Shown: positions 17,701 to 25,158 of the stretch, one piece after another
How positions within the stretch are numbered: position 1 is the stretch's first letter
Layout: each line of letters starts with the position of its first letter
Virus record (IMG/VR): IMGVR_UViG_3300020221_000083
Span: 1-29,453 of that record
Length of the DNA: 29,453 nucleotides
Strand: one strand, 5' to 3'
Source: a virus
Program-made: the position numbers and the translations under genes
The notes under the pieces: model-generated
Databases searched by the model: none
Seen by the model: only the letters and a program-made list of their open reading frames with translations
What the model was told of the DNA's origin: nothing

Positions 17701-18741
17701 TTTCCCAATTCTTAAATGAATCAACATTGGTCTAGTCCATTCCCCAACATAATAAGTTTTATACTCAGACCCAATCTTTAAACCTATTGAAGGCCCGTCA
17801 ACATATATTCCATCGTTTGAGTTAATTGGACCAATAATTCTTTTAACATCATTTGTATAGGAGTTTATTCTAAGCCAAGTTTCAAGTGTGTACTCTCTAA
17901 ACTTACCAGACTCATTTAAAAATCCAACACCAGGAACTATTAAGGATGGGCTTGATCCATTTGGGTAAAGAGATGTAAGACTTGATGCTCCGTATACCAT
18001 TGGAATACTTAAATTTTTTGCTTTGATCATGTTGTCAGAAATTAAATAATATGCATCAAGATCTTGTAGTCCATAGCATTTCGCAACAACCCCCTTTTGG
18101 GGTGCAATTGATATATCTGATGCAATGTTTATTGGGGTAACTCCTAAAGATGTTGAGGCAAATTCTTCTGACCACTGACCTAGACTTAATCCATTAATAA
18201 GAAAAACATCTTCTTCATCTGAACCACCAACAAAATTAATCTTAAAAACTAATCTAAAACCTACATCTTCTTGTGGTGGATCAAATGTCTCTGACACAAA
18301 GACCCAACTCTTATTCATTATTGTGTCATAGTTTTTTAGATTTGTTATTATTTGACCACTAGTTGTGTCTTCATATCGATAGCCAATTTCAAATCCTGAC
18401 ACATATGCGCTTTGCGAATAAAAAAACGCACCAATAGAAAATGTTTTTAGGTATTGATTTAAGTCTTGGAAATTCATTATTTCATTACTTACTGCAATAA
18501 TTGATGCAGACTGACTGCTAGTTGGGGTTGCTGTTATTTTACCAACATAACTATTTGTAAATGGTTCACCTATTGATTGAGGATAGTCTTCATAAGTACC
18601 GCCAGTTATTGTCCAATTAGAAAGATTTCTATGGCTTTCTGAAATTAAAGAAACATAGTCTGCTTTATCATCTAAAGCCCATAGTGCCGTTGGGTGTTCT
18701 GAGAACACCTTTTCTGCGTATAGGTTTGACGGAGTAGACAT
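14734..18741 (-). CDS. Giant virion protein with LamG-like domains
   Basis: This 1335-residue protein begins with L-Y-A-E-K-V near residues 8-13 and A-L-W-A-L-D-D near 19-25. That opening is typical of large minor tail proteins of actinobacteriophages with concanavalin/LamG-type domains. A clear LamG-like unit lies near 280-365 (E-Y-T-L-E-T-W-L-R-I and S-L-L-I-N-G-Q-E-V). Further beta-rich units follow, including one in the last 200 residues with F-Y-W-N-G-K-I. LamG domains bind sugars, so a role in receptor or glycan binding is likely. The gene is separated from the tail module and lies upstream of the portal. The start follows a TGGTAAAAT box by nine bases without a ribosome binding site. 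A non-adsorption structural role remains possible. Confidence 0.8.
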   Translation of the reverse strand: MSTPSNLYAEKVFSEHPTALWALDDKADYVSLISESHRNLSNWTITGGTYEDYPQSIGEPFTNSYVGKITATPTSSQSASIIAVSNEIMNFQDLNQYLKTFSIGAFFYSQSAYVSGFEIGYRYEDTTSGQIITNLKNYDTIMNKSWVFVSETFDPPQEDVGFRLVFKINFVGGSDEEDVFLINGLSLGQWSEEFASTSLGVTPINIASDISIAPQKGVVAKCYGLQDLDAYYLISDNMIKAKNLSIPMVYGASSLTSLYPNGSSPSLIVPGVGFLNESGKFREYTLETWLRINSYTNDVKRIIGPINSNDGIYVDGPSIGLKIGSEYKTYYVGEWTRPMLIHLRIGKNTISLLINGQEVISLDYNRESLVVPNMLNENNKNQDWIGFYAHEDVYPIEIDCVGIYPYVVATAMAKRRFVFGQGVEIPENINTSYSGTSVFIDYAFADYTANYSYPKIGSWQQAFSDNISVVNKSLSIASAPPPKIFLSSKTKEELLSDCKSVQSSDPINFFSFRPNSSWNNVFGYLFFENFDFLKQPVSAFYGCFRLPQSSSTKQTLFRIEKENSNSYFSIELENFNIFYKNGIDSIKINEAKAFMNSTTGIVNTTYTTNVPHQLSENSKVLITQFKKTEFNKSDAHVSVFKIINQNSFSIETPWITLDQNDNEAYADKYSYGLNIPGNGILDFYTTLYSPLIAEPGETVDIGVNIPAFVSRFGNPVSEFFGSLSDLRMYVGGKKNNTETFTGKIYKIGFCTKYNFQKIRSLFNELGVPVWNEDLFAVYQNNQLINIDGGIDTTSLPPYGSITGTAPGAISGGGVIVPDEDFLLDHIASYTLVPDQIFDTYKLTVSANAYWEDQIPLTYFAESVLDKRGDKYFDLDFIQFNIDYPISSKTIALETDPVEWTYAELANEYAFPVQRTYESLDNYLFTGYNDYEDLKNKIAKDYRYDTDGSIVKTYITFQYTELGANQTPFYFTKTERPSRNGILIPKSDWMTTKYEVVDNMIIYPPAGVDFNDLSIVTHIDINVKNSQTNNVNIKKLSYASQALNESDASPIGTRFGTPIYPYTKTGIYYNFKKNNPFAIYTSSSPYLYLTKTSGIQIKGQHDPLVNRGLAIPINSSRANNFKVIASQMAIRFDGDYFPYAPTQIFEVEGKSSHIKFYMVANDSSGRRAKIYGIDAKTGLVQNEIGFYWNGKIVREPVITLQEWGFLGINFSDSLDFSYFEGAMRLTGPLLFNNISYYQATNLQEVQNISERPWFRVKVLSGETLDWEFWSVGPFNWNRVLVLAETSYYGVNPSEVYKSYTGTNKIIVGDNVPISVGNYAYSLYNDIFWNKFTVDPV

Positions 18742-18750
18742 TATGAGTCT

Positions 18751-18759
18751 ATTTTACCA
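18751..18759 (-). promoter_or_regulatory. Extended -10 promoter of LamG-like gene
   Basis: TGGTAAAAT lies nine bases upstream of the ATG. That leaves a leader of at most a few bases and no ribosome binding site. Confidence 0.42.
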
Positions 18760-18766
18760 CAGAAGA

Positions 18767-20800
18767 CTACTTGTTTATTTTAATTTCACAGTAGTCTGTG
18801 GTGCAATATGACTCTCCCTGAGCCTCAAGATTATCTACACCGTCATAAATAGCACTAAAATCAATATGCTTTAATTTACCAATATATGACTCATACTCTT
18901 CTTCTGTAATTTGAGTATATGGCTGCTGTGGATAAACAGTATTCCCCATTGGAAGGAATGAGACTGCTTTTAATTGTCCCTCGTGCATGTGCAGTGCTGG
19001 AACAACATGCTTTGACTCTGTTTCCTTATCAAATGAAAGAGTTACAGAAACTCCGTTATCTGACCAATATTTTTGAGCAGTTGCAGCAAGAGCAATCTTC
19101 TCAAACAGCGTAACATCCTTTTCAGATCTTCTATGTCCTGACTTAATTGGAAAGTACACAACTGATGTATTTGCTGATACTACATCGTCTTCAATTGTGT
19201 ACCCTGCTGCTTTGAACAAATGCATCATTGGATCTGTGTTTCCAAATCGAACTGCACGAAGGAAAAAGTTTCCTCCAGGTCCCCAGTGAACTCCAGGAGT
19301 TGCACCAGAAAGAATTGATACTGACCCTGATGGCTTAACTGTTGTTACACGAATTGATTCACGAACACATAACCACTCTGAATAAGAATGATCATATTTA
19401 CGAATTGTGGTATATCCCTCATCCATCCATTCACGAACTGATGGTAAACCATTTTGATCTGCAAATGAAGCAATACCAGTTAGGGATGTGCCAATGCGAC
19501 GATTGCGTTGCATGATACCGTTTGTTTGTGGCCAGTGTGTTGGAACAAGTGTTACAGTCTTTCCATAAAGATATGCGAACTTCAGGGTACGCAGGAAGTC
19601 CTCCTTGGATTCATGACGATTTAAGTGCACTTCTACAAGTGTACATAGTTCGTATGATTCCAATGGCTGCTCCGCACATGGGTTGAATCCCATCACACGA
19701 TAATCCTTACCGTCTGGCGCATCCTTTAGTCGTCCATAATTACGAGCAACATCAAGCCAGATAAAACCTGGTTCTCCGTTTTCTGTAATTAAATCTACAT
19801 AGTCTTCGTACCTTGTTCCTACTTCTGCTGAAATAGAATTATTAGACATCCAAGCCCAGCCTGGATTTTCTGGATCAAATGAGTTTCTTTCTGGAAATGA
19901 CTCAGAGTTCTTCAAATTCATAAACACATCATCTCCAGCACTACCCAAAGCAAGGGTTGCTGACCTTCTAACATTTCCTGAAACTACACAAGTTCCAATC
20001 AAATTGACTAGGTCTACAATGGCACGAGAGTCTAGTGTTTCTCCAGCCCTGGAGGGGATCACACGGTCTATCTGGCTGTGCAACCTGATAAGAGGTGCAG
20101 GACCTGATGCAACGCCTCCAAAGCCCTTTATAGGGGCTCCTAGGGGCCTAATTAGATCATAGTTAAACTTCTGTATATTTTGATTTGGCCTGAGATATGA
20201 ATTTATCAAAACTCTCACCGACTCAACCCATCCTTCACGAGTGTCTGGAATTTCATAAATCTGTTCTGGCTCTGTAGGGCTATAAATTGAGAACCCCTTG
20301 TCTTGTCCAATAGTATCAAAACCAACACCAATACCAAGCATTAGGGCATCCATTACCCATGCAAACAATGCACCTGGATCATTTTTGTCAAGGTCCTTTG
20401 TTGATACCATTGCACAGTTTTGAAGTGCTGCAGAGTTCTTTTTCTCCATAGTCATAGGAGTTCCGAATGCCCACATACCACGACCTGGCGGGGTCCACTT
20501 CAAATTAAACATTCTATCAAATGCTTCTTGTGCTGACTTCTGAGCCTTATAGTCATTCCATGGAAGACGATTTTCTTTAGCATGATTTTTTTGAACCGAA
20601 TACATGCCCTCGATTACACGACGACAAACCTCATGCCAGCGTTCTTTAGTTCCATCTTCCTTCATTCGAGAATAAGTACGAATAAAGGTAATTTCTCCAA
20701 GTGAATTTTCTGCTGCATCTTTAAATCCAAATGGACTCTCTACACCTTTATACTTTTCTATAAAATCTTCTGGAAGTTTAAAACTAAAAAAATCTGACAT
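18767..20800 (-). CDS. nrdJ: Adenosylcobalamin-dependent ribonucleoside-triphosphate reductase (class II)
   Basis: The start is ATG 20800, behind AAAGGAC; an upstream extension to 20881 covers the promoter and is rejected. The 677-residue product reduces ribonucleotides to deoxyribonucleotides. The cysteines match the monomeric Lactobacillus leichmannii enzyme in spacing: C129 (in Q-N-C-A-M-V), C375 as thiyl residue in N-P-C-A-E, C386 eleven residues later, and a C-terminal pair C666/C671 five apart. The segment V-K-P-S-G-S-V-S-I-L-S-G-A-T-P-G-V-H is typical of the active-site barrel. The gene appears complete at slightly less than the usual 700-740 residues. It needs host or environmental B12. 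It has its own promoter between the accessory block and the LamG-like gene. Confidence 0.95.
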   Translation of the reverse strand: MSDFFSFKLPEDFIEKYKGVESPFGFKDAAENSLGEITFIRTYSRMKEDGTKERWHEVCRRVIEGMYSVQKNHAKENRLPWNDYKAQKSAQEAFDRMFNLKWTPPGRGMWAFGTPMTMEKKNSAALQNCAMVSTKDLDKNDPGALFAWVMDALMLGIGVGFDTIGQDKGFSIYSPTEPEQIYEIPDTREGWVESVRVLINSYLRPNQNIQKFNYDLIRPLGAPIKGFGGVASGPAPLIRLHSQIDRVIPSRAGETLDSRAIVDLVNLIGTCVVSGNVRRSATLALGSAGDDVFMNLKNSESFPERNSFDPENPGWAWMSNNSISAEVGTRYEDYVDLITENGEPGFIWLDVARNYGRLKDAPDGKDYRVMGFNPCAEQPLESYELCTLVEVHLNRHESKEDFLRTLKFAYLYGKTVTLVPTHWPQTNGIMQRNRRIGTSLTGIASFADQNGLPSVREWMDEGYTTIRKYDHSYSEWLCVRESIRVTTVKPSGSVSILSGATPGVHWGPGGNFFLRAVRFGNTDPMMHLFKAAGYTIEDDVVSANTSVVYFPIKSGHRRSEKDVTLFEKIALAATAQKYWSDNGVSVTLSFDKETESKHVVPALHMHEGQLKAVSFLPMGNTVYPQQPYTQITEEEYESYIGKLKHIDFSAIYDGVDNLEAQGESYCTTDYCEIKINK

Positions 20801-20837
20801 AATATTTGATCGTCCTTTCAAAACGGAATAAGTGTTA

Positions 20838-20846
20838 ATTATAGCA
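20838..20846 (-). promoter_or_regulatory. Extended -10 promoter of ribonucleotide reductase gene
   Basis: TGCTATAAT followed by TAAC lies about 37 bases upstream of the chosen ATG at 20800. This supports the shorter start, because the longer reading frame would overlap the promoter. Confidence 0.55.
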
Positions 20847-20894
20847 GAGTTTTGCAAAAAGTAAAACTCTCCTCTAAACAACAGGTTGAGAGTT
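20846..20894 (-). terminator. Paired hairpins between SDR and reductase genes
   Basis: On the minus strand AACTCTC pairs with GAGAGTT, followed by TTACTTTTTG, like a weak terminator of the oxygenase operon. The middle arm GAGAGTTTT can instead pair with AAAACTCT further on, forming an alternative hairpin that abuts the reductase -10 box. Confidence 0.35.
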
Positions 20895-20899
20895 AAAAA

Positions 20900-21562
20900 C
20901 TATTTACCACTAAGTATATGATTTATCTCTATATGATTTATGTTAACATGTTTAGGTAGACTTGCTACCCATCTTATAGACTCAGCCATATCTTCAGCAG
21001 TTATGGCAATGTCTCTTTTTTCTTCTTGTGTATCAATTGTTCCTGGGCAAATTTCAGTAACTTTAATTCCATACTCTGGAAACTCCAGCCTCATTGTATC
21101 AACAAGTGCCATCATTCCTCTTTTAGCATTTGTATAGTTTCCTCCTGACCTATAAGCAAACTTTCCTCCAAGAGAACTAATGAATATAATGGTGGCAGAC
21201 TCTGATTTTTTCATACAGGGAACAAACAATTGAGACAAATACATTGGCCCAGATACATTTATATCATACGCTCTTCTAAAATTATCCATTGTCTCATTTA
21301 TAATGCTAGTTGGGCCAGAGCCTCCTCCTGCATTGTTCACTAGAAGATCTAGGGTTATATCTTTGTATTTATCATAAAACTTCTTTATTTCGTTAGCACT
21401 TGTAATGTCCATCTGATAAACTTCTACGCTATCTCCAACAAGTCCTGAAACTTTTGACAAGTCTCTTGATACAGCAATAACCTTATATCCACTTTCAGAT
21501 AAAAGTTTTACAGTTGCATAACCAACACCTTTGCTTGCTCCTGTAACAATTGCTGTTTTCAC
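20900..21562 (-). CDS. Short-chain dehydrogenase/reductase
   Basis: This 220-residue protein belongs to the classical NAD(P)-dependent SDR family. The Rossmann signature T-G-A-S-K-G-V-G is at residues 7-14, N-N-A-G-G at 76-80, the catalytic serine at 129-130, and Y143-x3-K147 completes the Ser-Tyr-Lys set. The P-G-T-I-D-T segment after the fifth strand is also usual. The SDR interconverts alcohols and ketones/aldehydes; the substrate is unknown. GTG 21562 overlaps the oxygenase stop by one base (TAGTG), so it is co-translated as the last gene of the oxygenase operon. It could act on a hydroxyl group made by those enzymes, but that is inference. Confidence 0.92.
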   Translation of the reverse strand: MKTAIVTGASKGVGYATVKLLSESGYKVIAVSRDLSKVSGLVGDSVEVYQMDITSANEIKKFYDKYKDITLDLLVNNAGGGSGPTSIINETMDNFRRAYDINVSGPMYLSQLFVPCMKKSESATIIFISSLGGKFAYRSGGNYTNAKRGMMALVDTMRLEFPEYGIKVTEICPGTIDTQEEKRDIAITAEDMAESIRWVASLPKHVNINHIEINHILSGK

Positions 21563-22254
21563 TACATAGACCTATGAAATTCCATATTGTTGTGAATCCA
21601 GTGAGATGGAACCATATACTTAAACTTACTTTTTACCAAATGTGCTGTGTGATAGTATGGAGCAGAAGATGGAAAAATAATAATGCTTCCTGCTTTTGGC
21701 TTAATTCCAAAATCAATTATTTTTTTGTTTCGTTCATCTTCATAGTCTTCAATAGGTCTTATTGCATCATTGTTTTCATAATCATTTAAACTAAAAGATA
21801 TTTCTCCGCCCTCAAAGTCATCATTTAGATACATAACTAAAGAATATCTTAATGTTTTATCACCGTCAAGTTGATCAAAATGAGAACCCATATAGGTTCC
21901 AGTATAATATTTTTTTATGTTAAAGACTGGAAAAAGATTTGGCTCTTCATAGTCACCAATAGATTCTGCATAGTCTTTGGACACAGAATAGAACGAGTCC
22001 ATAATATTGTTATAAACAAAAAGCATTTTTTCTTTATACAAACCGTCAAGGTTATTAATAAGTTTTAAATCAAATGAGACTGTGTCTCCGTATATACATT
22101 CTTTGTCATTTGACGCTGTCCAAGTATCCCACATTTTTTTGCCGTCATTTTTGTATACATCTTCTAATTCAGACAAAGAACTTATCACTTCATCTAAATT
22201 TTTTACAGCATCGTCATAATAATATACCTTGTCGTGAAGTATGGTTTTAATCAT
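21562..22254 (-). CDS. 2-oxoglutarate/Fe(II) dioxygenase 1, paralog of next gene
   Basis: I start this at ATG 22254, which overlaps the previous stop (TAATG), rather than at TTG 22266. The 230-residue product has the double-stranded beta-helix core of the prolyl-4-hydroxylase-like family: iron ligands H125-x-D127, M-Y-L-N-D-D-F-E-G-G-E following it, distal H202, and K212 ten residues on at the place where 2-oxoglutarate is usually held by arginine. P-K-A-G-S-I-I-I-F-P precedes the distal histidine, as in the family. It is about 40 percent alike by eye to the upstream neighbour over the whole length, with matching K-V-Y-Y-Y near residue 9 and N-I-K-K-Y before the first iron ligand. Substrate unknown. 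Confidence 0.9.
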   Translation of the reverse strand: MIKTILHDKVYYYDDAVKNLDEVISSLSELEDVYKNDGKKMWDTWTASNDKECIYGDTVSFDLKLINNLDGLYKEKMLFVYNNIMDSFYSVSKDYAESIGDYEEPNLFPVFNIKKYYTGTYMGSHFDQLDGDKTLRYSLVMYLNDDFEGGEISFSLNDYENNDAIRPIEDYEDERNKKIIDFGIKPKAGSIIIFPSSAPYYHTAHLVKSKFKYMVPSHWIHNNMEFHRSM

Positions 22255-22883
22255 TAGTGAATCCAATGCTGTGGAACCATTATTTTTTCGCCACTTTTAA
22301 CTAGGTGGGCGGTGTGATGATATGGTGGAGATGGTGGAAATACAATAACGCTCCCTGCTTTTGGCTTAATAGCAAAGGTAAAATTTTTATTTTTTTCCGC
22401 TTCTAGAAAGTCTGGCTCAGGGCTTGAATTTTTTAGAACTCCATCTGGAGAAGCAATAGTAAAAGATATTTCTCCTCCCTCATAATTGTCATTTAAGTAC
22501 ATAACAAAAGAGACTTTTAGTCTTTCATCTCCTTCTTGCTGATCAAAATGTGCACCCATAAATGTTCCTGGCTGATACTTCTTAATAGGGTACTGAGGAA
22601 ATAGTTTAGGCTCATCTGTAATTCCTTGTGCCTTAGCGTAATCTTTTGCAACATCATCAAATGCTTTTCTTAATGTTTCATAAATATACTTATTTTTTTC
22701 ATCAGCATCTGGAGTCAGTGCAATAGTTTTATCTGTTCCATAGACATAGTGTTGACCGCTACAGGCCATCCATTCGCCCCAGGGATCCTTGTTGTCATTC
22801 TCAATTGCGTCAACAAGTTTCTTTGGGTCTTCAATTACATTTGTGTAATAGTAAACCTTTTCTTCAAGTATTTCTTTGTCCAT
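22254..22883 (-). CDS. 2-oxoglutarate/Fe(II) dioxygenase 2
   Basis: This 209-residue protein begins with ATG behind GAGGAGA. Iron ligands are H112-x-D114 (in G-A-H-F-D), with the family segment M-Y-L-N-D-N-Y-E-G-G-E next and the distal ligand probably H190 in Y-H-H-T-A-H. K200 occupies the usual arginine position. The C-terminus, V-P-Q-H-W-I-H, matches V-P-S-H-W-I-H of the downstream paralog, so this pair arose by local duplication. The first 95 residues, with W-G-E-W and Y-V-Y-G, are helical and may shape the substrate pocket. No transmembrane segment or signal peptide is visible. The protein target or small-molecule substrate cannot be told from sequence. Confidence 0.9.
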   Translation of the reverse strand: MDKEILEEKVYYYTNVIEDPKKLVDAIENDNKDPWGEWMACSGQHYVYGTDKTIALTPDADEKNKYIYETLRKAFDDVAKDYAKAQGITDEPKLFPQYPIKKYQPGTFMGAHFDQQEGDERLKVSFVMYLNDNYEGGEISFTIASPDGVLKNSSPEPDFLEAEKNKNFTFAIKPKAGSVIVFPPSPPYHHTAHLVKSGEKIMVPQHWIH

Positions 22884-22894
22884 TTTGTGTCTCC

Positions 22895-23557
22895 TCAGTA
22901 TTTATTCTTCTCATAAAAACCTGTTACCTTCATAAATCCCACAGTAACATACCTTATGGGTCCTTCTCCTACAAACCTTACTCCATGCTCATACTCTTCA
23001 TTGCCTGGAAAAATAAGCAATGTCCTTGGCTTTGGTCTCAAGTCTGAGTTTTCCTTATTTTTAAAAAATAAAGTCCCGTCCTTGTAGTCGTCATTGATAT
23101 ATAGTATAGCAGCATATCTAATAGATGGATCTGTATGCTGATCTGTATGAGACTTAAGTTCAACACCCGCCTGCATCCTTTGGAGCGTTCCAAACCCAGC
23201 AAGTTCTAAAGATGGATCTGCCTTTTCTAATAGTCTTCCAAGCCTACCTTGTAAGGTTATGCTTATCTCTTCTGTTGTAATGTTTAGGTTTTTATCTGCC
23301 CAATTTTGAGTGATTTCAAATTTTCCTTCTGCTACAAGATTTTCTACATCGTCCCTTCCAAATTTTTCCATGCAAAATCTAGCAAGATTTTTTGTATATT
23401 CTATTGACCAGTCTTCTTCTGGCGTTCTATTAATTATGTTTAGGATGGTCTGCAACTCTTCTTCGGTCATAAAGTCTTCTATAGACAAAATATGATCATG
23501 AAAAACTTCAGTATTGTATCCAGCGTTGTCGAATTCCTTTTTTAAAAAAACCTCCAT
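22895..23557 (-). CDS. 2-oxoglutarate/Fe(II) dioxygenase 3
   Basis: This 220-residue protein has ATG 23557 directly after the upstream stop, behind AGAGGAG. The iron site is H137-T-D139 with distal H191, and R202 is in place for 2-oxoglutarate. I-L-Y-I-N-D-D-Y-K-D-G-T replaces the more common E-G-G-E form of the conserved loop, a real difference from its neighbours. L-I-F-P-G-N-E-E-Y-E-H-G-V is typical of P4H-like enzymes. The N-terminal 90 residues are acidic and helical, unlike the other enzymes here, so it is a separate lineage and not a recent duplicate. Its function is unknown. Confidence 0.9.
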   Translation of the reverse strand: MEVFLKKEFDNAGYNTEVFHDHILSIEDFMTEEELQTILNIINRTPEEDWSIEYTKNLARFCMEKFGRDDVENLVAEGKFEITQNWADKNLNITTEEISITLQGRLGRLLEKADPSLELAGFGTLQRMQAGVELKSHTDQHTDPSIRYAAILYINDDYKDGTLFFKNKENSDLRPKPRTLLIFPGNEEYEHGVRFVGEGPIRYVTVGFMKVTGFYEKNKY

Positions 23558-24304
23558 CTACAACTCCTCTACCTTGTACCTATTTCCGTTAGCATCAAGT
23601 TTCCACCCTTGCTTTAATAGTTCTTGCCACTCTGCTCTCTCTATTTCCTGCTTGGCTCTTGTCTCTTTCATTTCTGCTGCCCAAGCATCTCTTAGTTCTT
23701 GTGGGTATGCGTCTTCTTCACGATCATCCCAGAATGAACCTATGGTATACCTAACTCCTTTAGTTATAAGAGTTACTTCATGCATATTATTAAATCCCCC
23801 GTCAAATGCAGCAAGCATTCCAACTTTAGGTTGAATATTTATTTCTTGATCTGGGAACTGTAAAAGCCCTCCCTCAAAATTATCATTTAAATATAAGAAT
23901 GCTGCATATCGACTTCTAGTAAAAGCACCAGAATGTCCATGCTCATCTGTATTGTCAGAATGTTTTCTTGCATAAGCACCTGGCTCCCATTTCTGAGTAT
24001 GATATCCAATTTGAGAAATTATCTTAGGATCGAGGTCATGAACGCTTGCAACAGCATCAATGATTCCTTGTTTTATTTGTGAAAATACATCGCTTGGCAA
24101 TCCTTCATTTTCTACATGCTCATCATTATCTTGTGGCAGAACTGAAGAATAAGACTCATAGAAAGATATGGGCATCCAGTTAATCAACCCAAGTTCTGCA
24201 TGCTTATCTAAAACCTTTACAAGTTTTGCAGCAGTTTCTGCATCAATAAAGTTTTCATAAATAACTATATCTTTAGTTATTCTTTTTTTGTTTTCTAGAT
24301 TCAT
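23558..24304 (-). CDS. 2-oxoglutarate/Fe(II) dioxygenase 4
   Basis: This 248-residue protein has an ATG overlapping the previous stop by four bases (ATGA) behind AAGGA. The iron site is H115-S-D117, then a long insert with E-H-G-H-S-G and F-L-Y-L-N-D-N-F-E-G-G. The distal ligand is H175, with canonical R185 ten residues later (G-V-R-Y). After the catalytic core comes a charged helical tail of about 50 residues (E-M-K-E-T-R-A-K-Q-E and W-Q-E-L-L-K-Q-G-W), absent from most neighbours, which may mediate assembly. It is co-transcribed within the accessory operon. The substrate is unknown. Confidence 0.9.
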   Translation of the reverse strand: MNLENKKRITKDIVIYENFIDAETAAKLVKVLDKHAELGLINWMPISFYESYSSVLPQDNDEHVENEGLPSDVFSQIKQGIIDAVASVHDLDPKIISQIGYHTQKWEPGAYARKHSDNTDEHGHSGAFTRSRYAAFLYLNDNFEGGLLQFPDQEINIQPKVGMLAAFDGGFNNMHEVTLITKGVRYTIGSFWDDREEDAYPQELRDAWAAEMKETRAKQEIERAEWQELLKQGWKLDANGNRYKVEEL

Positions 24305-25158
24305 TTTATCCTTCTTTCTTTTTCAGTATTCCATTTATTTGGATTTGCAATTCTAAATGCCTCTAAAATTCCTGGCTGCATTTCTTGCCATTTTTCCTTG
24401 CCATATTTTTCTTCATTTTCAAACCAATCAGGACTTCCCAAAGAATATTTCATCCAATACATTCTTGCCAAGTATTTTGATTTTTTATATGAGGGCATAA
24501 CTCCATGAAGATATATAGAATTTTCAGACATCAAGAGTTCTGGATGACCAGAAGGGAAAACAACCATATCTCCAGCCTCTGGCTTATACATATAGGCTTC
24601 TCCATTTGCTATGAAATCAATCTCTCCACCTTCATAGTCATCATTAAAATATGTTAAGGCAGTAATTGCAAATTTATATCCTGGACTTGTAATTGGCTCT
24701 CGTATATAGTCTGTATGGTATGTCATTGCTACCACATCCTCAACGTTTTCATGATATCTTGCTATTGATGGACCGCTAATCGTCCACTCTTTTACATCAT
24801 AATTTTTTTTATCTTTAATATTTGGAACAATTTTATTTTTATCAAAATCAACATTGTTTTTTAAGACATAGTCTTCTGTTGCTTTATGAAAATTAACAAA
24901 TATTTCTAAAAGAATATCCTTATGCACTTTTTCTTTTTCTGTTTTTGTTTCTATTTTTTTTATTTCTTTAACTGGTAACATATCGCCAAAATTTTTAAAA
25001 GTTGGGGAAAGATATTCTCCAAAATGTGACCACTTAGACCAGGGGGCAAGAAGTCCATCTGTTCCATCTGACTCTTTTAATGTTTGATATATATAGTCAA
25101 TGTCTTTATACAAACCTTTATATACAACAATTTTTGGATATATCTCTACAGCATTCAT
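24301..25158 (-). CDS. 2-oxoglutarate/Fe(II) dioxygenase 5
   Basis: At 285 residues this is the longest of the eight. The ATG overlaps the preceding stop by four bases. The iron site is H148-T-D150 and the conserved loop is T-Y-F-N-D-D-Y-E-G-G-E. The distal ligand is H218 (Y-L-H-G-V), with K228 at the usual +10 place and R232 nearby as an alternative 2-oxoglutarate partner. The N-terminal 140 residues contain a lysine-rich coiled segment near 62-82. The C-terminus (P-D-W-F-E-N-E-E-K-Y and N-P-N-K-W-N) is an extension beyond the usual core. A perfect 24-base repeat is shared with the next upstream gene. Confidence 0.88.
   Translation of the reverse strand: MNAVEIYPKIVVYKGLYKDIDYIYQTLKESDGTDGLLAPWSKWSHFGEYLSPTFKNFGDMLPVKEIKKIETKTEKEKVHKDILLEIFVNFHKATEDYVLKNNVDFDKNKIVPNIKDKKNYDVKEWTISGPSIARYHENVEDVVAMTYHTDYIREPITSPGYKFAITALTYFNDDYEGGEIDFIANGEAYMYKPEAGDMVVFPSGHPELLMSENSIYLHGVMPSYKKSKYLARMYWMKYSLGSPDWFENEEKYGKEKWQEMQPGILEAFRIANPNKWNTEKERRIK
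24622..24645 (-). repeat. 24-base direct repeat, copy 1, in dioxygenase 5
   Basis: This copy is identical to 25413-25436 and encodes the conserved N-D-D-Y-E-G-G-E loop of the oxygenase. A copy with two mismatches is at 26863-26886 in dioxygenase 7. Confidence 0.8.

Noticed and set aside
20801-20881. N-terminal extension of the reductase by 27 residues
   Set aside because: It would cover a TGCTATAAT promoter box and a hairpin. ATG 20800 has its own AAAGGAC site and gives a normal reductase N-terminus.
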